Shown here in pieces: positions 51,156 to 61,200 of a stretch of 64,000 bases of DNA. The DNA lies in NCBI RefSeq assembly GCF_016920785.2, contig NW_024609879.1:10665145-10729144 (forward strand), written 5' to 3'. This DNA comes from Ixodes scapularis (Eukaryota > Arthropoda > Arachnida > Ixodida > Ixodidae). Each line of letters begins with the position of its first letter. Position 1 is the first letter of the stretch. Under the pieces are notes generated by a model. The model was given only the letters and a program-made list of their open reading frames with translations. It searched no databases and was not told the DNA's origin. Made by a program: the position numbers and the translations under genes.

Positions 51156-53702
51156 TCAACCCATGTCCAAAAAAATTACCTCACTGTCCACTAGGTTAGT
51201 GGATGGTTGGCTCACGCACCCGGGTTTTCGTTTAGCTATATGATAAGCTTCTACTAGCTCCCTCGGTAGCTGATCTTTGTGTTTAAACAGCACTTTTGTG
51301 TCACTAAATTTTGGCTCACATCCACAATCACGGCAGTGGACAGCTAAATGGGAGTACGCGTTACCTTTTACTGAACTGTGGTGTTCGCGTAGATGAATGT
51401 TGAGGCAAGGACCCGTCTGACCTATATATGAGTGACCGCATGAGAACGGTATTTCATAAACGGTCCCCTGTGTACAGCACACGAACTTCATGCCATGCTT
51501 GACGCGACATCCAAACAGTTCTGGCTTACTTTTCCTGTCAGCACGCTTGTTAACCACGTTTATAATTCTGCTCAGTTTGTTACGCGCTGAAAAAATTACA
51601 TTGACCCCATACCTCGAACCGACTCCCTTTAACCCGTGTGAAAGACGATGGATGTAAGGTATAACGGCGACATTCTTTTTGTCTATCTTGGCTTTTTCTT
51701 TTTCAAGTTTACTGGAATCATTCTTGATATACCGAGTCACCTTATCGCAGGCTGAAGTAATAATTGAGTCGGGATAATTAGATTCTCTGAGTCTAGCGAC
51801 CTGTACTGAGAAGCTTTCTTTCATCTTATGAAAACAGGTTTTTGTCAACGCTGACTGTAAGCAGGAATACGTAATACCGTTTTTTACGAGCTTTGAGTGT
51901 GCTGAACGATAGTCTAGTAGTTTCTTCGTGGATCTGGGTTTGGTGCATCCAACATACGTGATCTTCTTTCACGTCAATTTGGATGTCTAAAAACTGGATT
52001 TTGTGCTCCTTAGGAGTCTCGGAAGTGAAGCGGAGTCCTAACCCTTCCTCCGCGAACGTCTTTAACACTTCGCTCATTGTTCTACTAAAATTGTTTTTTT
52101 CTACGAAAACCAGGTAATCATCTACATATCTGACAACCTTTCTGGTGTTGTTCGCCAGCCTGTGCTCAAGGGCCCTATCAACTTTACCTAAAAAAATACT
52201 GCTCAGCATAGGGGCCACTCTTGAACCTATACATACACCTGACTTTTGTACATAAACGTTGTCCTGCCAATCGATAAACGTGGATTATAGATACATAGAC
52301 AAAAGCTCTAGGAACCCTTCAACTGAGACTCCACTTTTGGTCCTAAACCTCGTTTCATCGTTGAGTTCAAAAATACATTCTTTTACGCTCTTCATGAGCT
52401 CACGATGGGGCATAGAGTAATATAACTCTTCCACATCTATGCTAAATGCGCTACATTTTTCTGGGTTGTTGTCTTTTAAGAATTTTATAACAGACGTCGA
52501 GTTTGGAATGTTAAAAGGGTCATCAATCTGCAGTGAGTTGAGTTGGACTTGCAGATATCCTGAAACTGCCCTGAGCCAGGAATCTCGCTCCGACACTACT
52601 GTGCGGAATGGTATTTCTGGTTTATGCGTCTTTGCAGTAAAAAATACCTCTAACATAAGGTTTTTCTCTTTCTTGGCTTCAGCTAAGACCCTTTCCAGGT
52701 TTAAGCTACCTAGAAGCTGCAAGGCTTTAGCTTTAACCTTTTGTGGCTGTTCCTTGACCTGCCTAAAGTTCTTTTGTACAGCTGCGTTAGCCTTCTCATC
52801 AAAATTACCTTCCGGCAGAATAACAAAAAAGCCCTCTTTTCGGACAACAGAATACGCAACCCATTACTTGTCAGATAACTGATAACAGGCTCTAAATTTC
52901 TGCTTCTAGGGGGCTTCCCTTCGTTTTTTCACAAAATCCCCACGCACTCCTCGATGCATCTGGGCCTTTGTTCCTCCGCGACCCGCCGTGACACAGACCG
53001 TGATAAAACCAGTTTATCTACCCGGTCCAACCCTGGCTCAAAGCAAAACTTCGGTCCTTTTTTTAAGAGATCTTGGTGGACCTCTGGAACCGACTGCTCT
53101 CCAAGGATCAATATCTTGCCTTCTTTACATGGCGTCTTCTTCTTGGGGGGTAGCGTGAGGCGGACTGTATGCCAAAGGAACTCCGTGGTCTGGACGGAGA
53201 TCTTAGCCCATTCTTGATACAGGTGGAAATCTCGAGGATGCCGTGCGTTGTTGGTACATGCCACCCGAAGACAGTCTTTGAAGAAGCGAACTTGATGCCA
53301 CCACTCGGATCTTAAAACTCGGCACATTCTCCTCGAATGACCCGGCGACGGAACCAACCAACCGGAGACAGCTTGTAATTCTGGTGGGCACATAGACATT
53401 TTTGCGTACCACGATGCCGCCCTGGCCTTGCACACGTAAACGGCGATTAAAGCAGATAGCCATGAAGGGTCCGAAAGAAGGTGAGGAGAACATAGAAAAG
53501 AGCCCTTTGTAGTAGAAATGAAGCTTACTAGAATGGAAAGTTGGGCGAGTTGGTATGAATTCATTTTGAAAAACAGCGCGAATACCACACGGACAAGAAG
53601 GATGAACACACAGGACGAGGCGCTGACTATCAACTGTCTATTCAGAACACATACATAGAAATTCACGCGAGGTCGGCTTCTTCTTTTTTCTCTTCCAGTC
53701 AT
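51156..53702 (-). pseudogene. PLE ORF, copy A (RT + GIY-YIG endonuclease)
   Basis: Same protein as copy D but with more damage. It starts at ATG 53702. TGA at 52931-52929 falls where D has a Ser codon. A one-base loss follows near 52842. The TAA at 52287-52285 is shared with D. A one-base gain near 51945 moves the frame. The RT motif RYVDDYLVF and the GIY-YIG region (CGHSYIGQTGPCLNIHLREH) are still readable; the Arg usually after the YIG segment is Pro here (QTGPC versus QTGRC). Non-functional. Confidence 0.88.
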
Positions 53703-53828
53703 TCGCCATTAAGCACGCAACATATCAAATTAAAACACACGAGTACATTAAAACACACCAGCACAGGTATAAGTCATCGCGTCTTCCTCTTTTCTTCTTT
53801 CTTGGATCTTCAATCTTCAATTCTCAGG

Positions 53829-54459
53829 TCAACCCATGTCCAAAAAAATTACCTCACTGTCCACTAAGTTAGTGGATGGTTGGCTCACGCACCCGGGTTT
53901 TCGTTTAGCTATATGATAAGCTTCTACTAGCTCCCTCGGTAGCTGATCTTTGTGTTTAAACAGCATTTTTGTGTCACTAAATTTTGGCTCACATCCACAA
54001 TCACGGCAGTGGACAGCTAAATGGGAGTACGCGTTACCTTTTAATGAACTGTGGTGTTCGCGTAGACGAATGTTGAGGCAACGACCCGTCTGACCTATAT
54101 ATGAGTGACCGCATGAGAACGGTATTTCATAAACGGTCCCCTGTGCACAGGACACGAACTTCATGCCATGCTTGACGCGACATCCAAACAGTTCTGGCTT
54201 ACTTTTCCTGTCAGCACGCTTGTTAACCACGTTTATAATTCTTCTCAGTTTGTTACGCGCTGAAAAAATTACATTGACCCCATACCTCGAACCGACTCCC
54301 TTTAACCCGTGTGAAAGACGATGGATGTAAGGTATAACGGCGACATTCTTTTTGTCTATCTTGGCTTTTTCTTTTTCAAGTTTACTGGAATCATTCTTGA
54401 TATACCGAGTCACCTTATCGCAGGCTGAAGTAATAATTGAGTCGGGATAATTAGATTCT
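53829..54459 (-). pseudogene. PLE copy B: truncated GIY-YIG end forming a 5' pLTR
   Basis: C-terminal ~200 codons of the PLE ORF (YIHRLSHGLKGVGSRYG, CAQGTVYEIPFSCGHSYIGQ) and the 3' UTR. It is placed directly upstream of copy A in the same orientation and broken at the dimer junction. No start codon of its own is expected. Confidence 0.85.
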
Positions 54460-54481
54460 TTCGTTCGTTCGTGTCCTGTTC
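54460..54481. other. Junction of the PLE inverted dimer
   Basis: Between the end of homology on the left (attct, 54459) and the right copy (from about 54482) lie ~22 bp made of TTCG repeats and an extra 'gttcgtgtcctg'. That segment is itself copied from the adjacent right-hand PLE sequence. Templated filler of this kind points to RT slippage or strand switching at the join. Confidence 0.6.
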
Positions 54482-54812
54482 GTTCGTGTCCTGTGTACAG
54501 GGGACCGTTTATGAAATACCGTTCTCATGCGGTCACTCATATATAGGTCAGACGGGTCGTTGCCTCAACATTCGTCTACGCGAACACCACAGTTCATTAA
54601 AAGGTAACGCGTACTCCCATTTAGCTGTCCACTGCCGTGATTGTGGATGTGAGCCAAAATTTAGTGACACAAAAGTGCTGTTTAAACACAAAGATCAGCT
54701 ACCGAGGGAGCTAGTAGAAGCTTATCATATAGCTAAACGAAAACCCGGGTGCGTGAGCCAACCATCCACTAACCTAGTGGACAGTGAGGTAATTTTTTTG
54801 GACATGGGTTGA
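54482..54812 (+). pseudogene. PLE copy C: truncated GIY-YIG end forming a 5' pLTR
   Basis: Last ~110 codons of the PLE ORF including the GIY-YIG signature (CGHSYIGQTGRCLNIRLREH) and the C-terminus (FLDMG, stop), followed by the 3' UTR that leads into copy D at ATG 54939. It is about 300 bp shorter at its 5' side than copy B. Confidence 0.85.
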
Positions 54813-54938
54813 CCTGAGAATTGAAGATTGAAGATCCAAGAAAGAAGAAAAGAGGAAGACGCGATGACTTATACCTGTGCTGGTGTGTTTTAATGTACTC
54901 GTGTGTTTTAATTTGATATGTTGCGTGCTTAATGGCGA

Positions 54939-57482
54939 ATGACTGGAAGAGAAAAAAGAAGAAGCCGACCTCGCGTGAATTTCTATGTATGTGTTCTGAA
55001 TAGACAGTTGATAGTCTGCGCCTCGTCCTGTGTGTTCCTCCTTCTTGTCCGTGTGGTATTCGCGCTGTTTTTCAAAATGAATTCATACCAACTCGCCCAA
55101 CTTTCCATTCTAGTAAGCTTCATTTCTACTACAAAGGGCTCTTTTCTATGTTCTCCTCACCTTCTTTCGGACCCTTCATGGCTATCTGCTTTAATCGCCG
55201 TTTACATGTGCAAGGCCAGGGCGGCATCGTGGTACGCAAAAATGTCTATGTGCCCACCAGAATTACAAGCTGTCTCCGGTTGGTTGGTTCCGTCGCCGGG
55301 TCATTCGAGGAGAATGTGCCGAGTTTTAAGATCCGAGTGGTGGCATCAAGTTCGCTTCTTCAAAGACTGTCTTCGGGTGGCATGTACCAACAATGCACGG
55401 CATCCTCGAGATTTCCGCCTGTATCAAGAATGGACTAAGATCTCCGTCCAGACCACGGAGTTCCTTTGGCATACCGTCCGCCTCACGCTACCCCCCAAGA
55501 AGACGCCATGTAAAGAAGGCAAGATATTGATCCTTGGAGAGCAGTCGGTTCCAGAGGTCCACCAAGATCTCTTAAAAAAAGGACCGAAGTTTTGCTTTGA
55601 GCCAGGGTTGGACGGGGTAGATAAACTGGTTTTATCACGGTCTCTGTCACGGCGGGTCGCGGAGGAACAAAGGCCCAGATGCATCGAGGAGTGCGTGGGG
55701 ATTTTGTCAAAAAACGAAGGGAAGCCTCCTAGAAGCAGAAATTTAGAGCCTGTTATTAGTTATCTGACAAGTAATGGGTTGCGTATTCTGTTGTCTGACA
55801 AAGAGGGCTTTTTTGTTATTCTGCCGGAAGGTAATTTTGATGAGAAGGCTAACGCAGCTGCACAAAAGAACTTTAGGCAGGTCAAGGAACAGCCACAAAA
55901 GGTTAAAGCTAAAGCCTTGCAGCTTCTAGGTAGCTTAAACCTGGAAAGGGTCTTAGCTGAAGCCAAGAAAGAGAAAAACCTTATGTTAGAGGTATTTTTT
56001 ACTGCAAAGACGCATAAACCAGAAATACCATTCCGCACAGTGTTGTCGGAGCGAGATTCCTGGCTCAGGGCAGTTTCAGGATATCTGCAAGTCCACCTCA
56101 ACTCACTGCAGATTGATGACCCTTTTAACATTCCAAACTCGACGTCTGTTATAAAATTCTTAAAAGACAACAACCCAGAAAAATGTAGCGCATTTAGCAT
56201 AGATGTGGAAGAGTTATATTACTCTATACCCCATCGTGAGCTCATGAAGAGCGTAAAAGAATGTATTTTTGAACTCAACGATGAAACGAGGTTTAGGACC
56301 AAAAGTGGAGTCTCAGTTGAAGGGTTCCTAGAGCTTTTGTCTATGTATCTATAATCCACGTTTATCGATTGGCAGGACAACGTTTATGTACAAAAGTCAG
56401 GTGTATGTATAGGTTCAAGAGTGGCCCCTATGCTGAGCAGTATTTTTTCAGGTAAAGTTGATAGGGCCCTTGAGCACAGGCTGGCGAACAACACCAGAAA
56501 GGTTGTCAGATATGTAGATGATTACCTGGTTTTCGTAGAAAAAAACAATTTTAGTAGAACAATGAGCGAAGTGTTAAAGACGTTCGCGGAGGAAGGGTTA
56601 GGACTCCGCTTCACTTCCGAGACTCCTAAGGAGCACAAAATCCAGTTTTTAGGCATCCAAATTGACGTGAAAGAAGATCACGTATGTTGGATGCACCACC
56701 CCAGATCCACGAAGAAACTACTAGACTATCGTTCAGCACACTCAAAGCTCGTAAAAAACGGTATTACGTATTCCTGCTTACAGTCAGCGTTGACAAAAAC
56801 CTGTTTTCATAAGATGAAAGAAAGCTTCTCAGTACAGGTCGCTAGACTCAGAGAATCTAATTATCCCGACTCAATTATTACTTCAGCCTGCGATAAGGTG
56901 ACTCGGTATATCAAGAATGATTCCAGTAAACTTGAAAAAGAAAAAGCCAAGGTAGACAAAAAGAATGTCGCCGTTATACCTTACAGCCATCGTCTTTCAC
57001 ACGGGTTAAAGGGAGTCGGTTCGAGGTATGGGGTCAATGTAATTTTTTCAGCGCGTAACAAACTGAGCAGAATTATAAACGTGGTTAACAAGCGTGCTGA
57101 CAGGAAAAGTAAGCCAGAACTGTTTGGATGTCGCGTCAAGCATGGCATGAAGTTCGTGTCCTGTGCACAGGGGACCGTTTATGAAATACCGTTCTCATGC
57201 GGTCACTCATATATAGGTCAGACGGGTCGTTGCCTCAAGATTCGTCTACGCGAACACCACAGTTCATTAAAAGGTAACGCGTACTCTCATTTAGCTGTCC
57301 ACTGCCGTGATTGTGGATGTGAGCCAAAATTTAGTGACACAAAAGTGCTGTTTAAACACAAAGATCAGCTACCGAGGGAGCTAGTAGAAGCTTATCATAT
57401 AGCTAAACGAAAACCCGGGTGCGTGAGCCAACCATCCACTAACCTAGTGGACAGTGAGGTAATTTTTTTGGACATGGGTTGA
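54939..57482 (+). pseudogene. PLE ORF, copy D: reverse transcriptase + GIY-YIG endonuclease, one stop
   Basis: Continuous 848-codon frame from ATG 54939 broken only by TAA at 56352-56354. The N-terminal ~45 codons lie in the pLTR and include a hydrophobic stretch (LLLVRVVFALFF). A natural start may instead be the Met at 55077 (MNSYQLAQLS). Residues ~340-600 are the RT: EVFFTAKTHKPEIPFR, catalytic D422 (IDVEELYYS), YVDD at 525-528, and a thumb region. Residues ~740-790 are the GIY-YIG nuclease (CGHSYIGQTGRCLKIRLREH, Y758), then a CCHH-like stretch HCRDCGC. PLE RTs are related to telomerase, and the nuclease makes the target nick. The TAA is in the fingers-palm interval and shared with copy A. 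Confidence 0.9.
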
Positions 57483-57786
57483 CCTGAGAATTGAAGATTG
57501 AAGATCCAAGAAAGAAGAAAAGAGGAAGACGCGATGACTTATACCTGTGCTGGTGTGTTTTAATGTACTCGTGTGTTTTATTTTAATATGTTGCGTGCTT
57601 AATGGCGAATGACTGGAAGAGAAAAAAGAAGAAGCCGACCTCGCGTGAATTTCTATGTATGTGTTCTGAATAGACAGTTGATAGTCAGCGCCTCGTCCTG
57701 TGTGTTCCTCCTTCTTGTCCGTGTGGTATTCGCGCTGTTTTTCAAAATGAATTCATACCAACTCGCCCAACTTTCCATTCTAGTAA
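57483..57786 (+). repeat. 3' UTR / pLTR end of PLE copy D
   Basis: Repeats the segment that precedes the copy D ORF (54813-55116) nearly identically, through cagttgatagtc, ccttcttgtccgtg and tgaattcataccaactc, ending cattctagtaa before the target duplication. The final ~41 nt are absent from the left terminus of the dimer. Confidence 0.8.
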
Positions 57787-57914
57787 ACCACGGCTACATT
57801 AAATCTGGGAGCAACTTTACCGATTCCGGAAATAATTTGCAGGCACCTATTTGCAACTGAACGCAAGGTAGGCTAAAACACCCCTCCACAAAAGAGTCAA
57901 AACGAGTTCTAAAT

Positions 57915-58277
57915 ATTGCCACGCGCGTCGGCGAGCGAGCGCTTTCGTGGAGGAGTGGTTACCGCGCTTTGACTTTCGCGCGAGGCCCAGGGTTCGATTC
58001 CTGAAGTTACCCGTCTTTTATTTATTGCTTCAGTTTAATGTTCTGGTAAATTGGAGAACGTGTCGCTTGTTCCGAACATTCTGGTCCGAATGTTCTATGC
58101 TCCGAACTCTCTACGCCGAATGTTTCAGCAGCCAACCCGTGTACATAAGAGCTCCGCGTGGCGTGTCGCAGTCAGTCTCGCCCCAGTGTTCGATTCTGTT
58201 GTTAGGCCGCCATCGACGCCTGCGACGCTAGCTTATGACTATTTTGTTTCGGGCACACGTTCGCCACATTAAACGTT
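57915..58277 (+). mobile_element. tRNA-derived SINE, family S1 copy b
   Basis: Head: TGGAGGAGTGGTTACCGCG (box A-like, about 57948) and CCCAGGGTTCGATTCCTG (box B, about 57988-58005), followed by a body shared with copy a (agtctcgccccag, gttcgattctg, attaaacgttc). The head is tRNA-Ser-like. An immediately adjacent inverted relative (copy c) lies at 58306-58534. Confidence 0.65.
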
Positions 58278-58305
58278 CATTTTAAATTTTATTAAACAAG
58301 CTTTT

Positions 58306-58534
58306 TATTATTATTATTATTATTATTTGTGACATTATGCGTACAAGGCTCGGCGCGTAGAACATTCGGAGCTCGAACAAGCAAGAGGGTTCTCGAATGT
58401 ATATGAACATTAAACTGAAAGAATAAATAAAAGACGGGTAGTTTCCAGGAATCGAACCCTGGGCTTCCGCACGAAACTCAAGCGTGGTAATCACTCGGCC
58501 ACGCACGCGCCCGCTCGCCGACGCGCGTGGCAAT
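58306..58534 (-). mobile_element. tRNA-derived SINE, family S1 copy c with (AAT)n tail
   Basis: On the minus strand: the same 5' lead as copy b (attgccacgcgcgtcggcg), head GTGGCCGAGTGATTACCACG and CCAGGGTTCGATTCCTGG, a shorter body, and a tail of AAT triplets (58308-58326). It is in opposite orientation to copy b, so the two can fold into a hairpin. Its 5' end abuts the TA of the neighbouring MITE. Confidence 0.65.
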
Positions 58535-58535
58535 A

Positions 58536-58696
58536 GGGAGTTTTCGTAGATCGTTTTCGCCGTCCCGCAACGCCCTCCGCAACCCGGTACGATAGCGGGA
58601 ACTCCACAGTCAAGGCTATTGGCGCGCAGGCGCAGTAGCAACTTTTTCGCTGCGGAACGCCTAGCGGAGGGGGCAGCGCGGTCTACGAAAACTCCC
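58536..58696. mobile_element. MITE with 15-bp inverted repeats and TA duplication
   Basis: GGGAGTTTTCGTAGA at 58536-58550 and its reverse complement at 58682-58696, flanked by TA on both sides (58534-58535, 58697-58698). 161 bp, non-coding. The TA target suggests mobilisation by a Tc1/mariner-type transposase. Confidence 0.8.
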
Positions 58697-58698
58697 TA

Positions 58699-59256
58699 AT
58701 ATCCTTAAAGTGTCCCCCCCGAACACCCAATACAAAATCCTTTCGCAAGACTACCGACCAAATCTCTCGACTTGATTACGAAATAGTTAGAGCTTTTGTG
58801 GCAAGAGGCCTTTGCTACAGAAGCTCTCGGATATAATTTTTTGATACCAGGCTTGAACTTTTTGGAATCGTTACTAACGAAATAATTTGTAGTTATAGGC
58901 ATATAAGCCCAATGTACGGTGTCCATATCCTGGTTTAGGGCGGATGTTCAGATCTAAATAAGACAAACACTTCTCCGCGCGACCTAGAACGTAAAGGTAA
59001 GGGCCGTTCACGAATCCGTGGGGATATGAGATAAGTGTGACGCCGAAGTATCATGATGATAATATTGACGGTGGTAGGGCGCAGCCAGAAAACTTTGGAA
59101 ACATAATTCACGTGACTTCCTTTCTCGCGGGGCATCTCGCCTGATCTCGCCCAACTCGAATGGACGCTTGTTTACCCCTTGGCTCGACAGCCGGTTCGTT
59201 TTCCATGAAGGAGAAGAGAAGCTTTTGCCGCGCTGCGGGCATTCCGGCAATCTTTG
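58699..59256. other. Spacer
   Basis: No supported gene; short ORFs on both strands without domains. Confidence 0.5.
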
Positions 59257-59527
59257 CTAGAACAGAGCCGTTTATACTGAGAGTTTGGCCAATGGGGTGG
59301 AGCTTGTTGCCCGCTAGAACCAGAGGATTTCGCGATAACACAGAATGGCGTTACTTCTTTGTCTTCTTTATTCCTGAGAAATCGCATAGAGTTTCTATGA
59401 GTCAGAGCCCCGAAATGGCGGACAGAAGTAGTCCTCTCCCGGTTGTCAGACTACGCTGCTGTGGTTGCCAGGCCGTCAAAATCCTTAACAAGGCCGAACT
59501 CTCTCAGTATAAACGGCTCTGTTCTAG
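59257..59527. mobile_element. MITE with ~36-bp inverted repeats
   Basis: CTAGAACAGAGCCGTTTATA at 59257-59276, continuing to tttggcc, is mirrored at 59492-59527 (ggccgaactctctcag then tataaacggctctgttctag). 271 bp. ORFs spanning it on both strands are incidental. Confidence 0.72.
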
Positions 59528-60769
59528 AAGCTCCTGAGCCATTCCTGCCGCTCGTGTGTCGAACGCGTGTTAGCGCCGCGATTACGAAAACGTCTTCGAA
59601 ACGACCGCGGCGGCCGCGGAAAGGGGATTCCCGGGCAGGTGAATGATGGGAAGGCATTCTCCGATCCCGGACCAGAGGTCATGTTCCACTGGGAATCCGT
59701 AGGGGGCGCGACCCCGGTCGGATCGTGTGCTCCATTCCGGATCTGGTCAGCTTATCCCGGCGCGCTCCTAAACGCCCAATGGAATTGGCCATCAGTCTTT
59801 TGCAGTTTCGCACTCACATATGTCAAGGTATATATATATATATTTTTTTTAAGAGTGTAAAATAAATGGAAAAGGAGGACACTTTAATTAAAGAAATTAT
59901 TTTTTCTGGTTAAGGTTATCTACCTTGGCGGGTTTCAAGTAAGGAATGCACAGTAACAATTAGATGATAATCACCCCAAATACACTAACTACATTTGAAA
60001 TTTTCGCCTCAGCTGGTACATTGCCAGTCATAAATGTTGCCAGGCGTCAAGATATGCCATCACAGTTATTAGACTTAGGATAGCCAGATTCTACTCCGTA
60101 CTATTCTCTGGCAAAAGTTTGCAATTTAGTCTCCGCCCGAAAATGCCTTTTCGAGAAGACAACAGTACGGCGCGCCTTTACTCTAGGGCAGGTGGCTCTA
60201 ATCGGCTTGCAATAACTCGCTACTTCCGTCCGCTGTGGAGGATAACGTTGCTTCCGGGTGGGCCCTTTGCCTTGTTTTGCGTCTAATTTTGGTGCATTTT
60301 ATGCTCATGGCTTAAATTTGCTAAAGGCTTAAGCGGAACATATTTATATGTATGAATTCTAACAACTGCTAGGGAATATTCTCATGACAGAAAACATATT
60401 AATCAGTGGAATTTGCTCACTCATGGGATTATTCCATAAGTTAATTAATGCATTTGAGATAATTAATGTGCTAATAGTCACTTTACACTCATGACCGGAC
60501 ATCCGCCGTGGTCGATAACATTATTCCGAAATAATCGTTCGTCTCTATCTCCAGCGCCCTTTTAATAGCATTTTTCCCCCTAGAAAAAAAAGAGGAAAAA
60601 AAAAAACAACTAAAGAGAAGCTGTATTGGTCATAAATATGCGGGAAACAACACAACACACTTTAATGTAGTTAAGTAGACCCTGCAGCCATCCCAAATAT
60701 GACATTGATTTGTTCATTTTATGTGCGGATTACCCGAAGAAACACCCAGAGAACAGGTAATCCTTTCAT
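59528..60769. other. Spacer
   Basis: No gene. TA dinucleotide run at 59827-59843 followed by a lone MITE-type end (aagagtgtaa, about 59849). AT-rich with an A-run at 60585-60606. Confidence 0.5.
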
Positions 60770-61200
60770 CAGGTTGTTAACAAAATCAAGAACAGCAAAG
60801 GACCCAGTACCCATCCTTGCAGTTCACTAAAGAACGCATCAGATTCCTCAGAATCAATTCCTTCAATACTTACAAACGCCGTAAGTATTGAAGGAATATC
60901 TTCGACTTTATGTTCCTTTCTACCCCAGTCTCAGGTATTTTCAACATGGTTAACTTAAGAAAGCCTCGGTCCATTGAACGACCGGACTACTCCCTGTGGT
61001 GGTATGCAATTTAGTTTACAGTTTCGTATAATAAACGTTATCAAATGCCTTCGTAAATTCTAGAAATGTAATGTCGGTTTGTCGCCTGTGATTCATTTAA
61101 AAATAATGTGTGGTTTCAACTAGCTGTGTCACGGCGGAGAGCTTTTGACGGACGCAGTGATAGTACTCGCTGAGGATTTTATTCGATAATAGAAACTGTT
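60770..61200 (-). pseudogene. Remnant of a LINE reverse transcriptase
   Basis: In minus-strand order: ITFLEFTKAFDNVYYTKL (RT palm, about 61076-61022), then LQGWVLGPLLFLILLT (compare GVPQGSVLGPLLFLIF; about 60828-60780). Frames differ and stops abound. The pattern fits CR1/Jockey-superfamily LINEs. No endonuclease or ORF1 nearby. Confidence 0.5.
60857..60897. repeat. Perfect 17-bp stem hairpin
   Basis: attccttcaatacttac (60857-60873) is exactly complementary to gtaagtattgaaggaat (60881-60897) around a 7-nt loop. It sits inside the LINE remnant between its two RT motifs, so it is probably a small secondary insertion or inverted duplication. Confidence 0.7.

Larger units (their letters stand above)
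50893..57786. mobile_element. Head-to-head inverted dimer of a Penelope-like element (6.9 kb)
   Basis: One compound insertion flanked by the 14-bp duplication ACCACGGCTACATT (50879-50892 and 57787-57800). The left half (50893-54459) holds, on the minus strand, a complete ORF copy (A) preceded by a second, 5'-truncated copy (B). The right half (54482-57786) is the mirror on the plus strand: truncated copy (C) then complete copy (D). The halves meet at 54460-54481. The partial upstream copies are the pLTRs typical of PLEs. Right 3' end extends ~41 nt further (57746-57786) than the left. The ORF encodes an RT with YVDD and a C-terminal GIY-YIG nuclease. Both halves share the same in-frame TAA, so they derive from one template. 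Confidence 0.9.
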
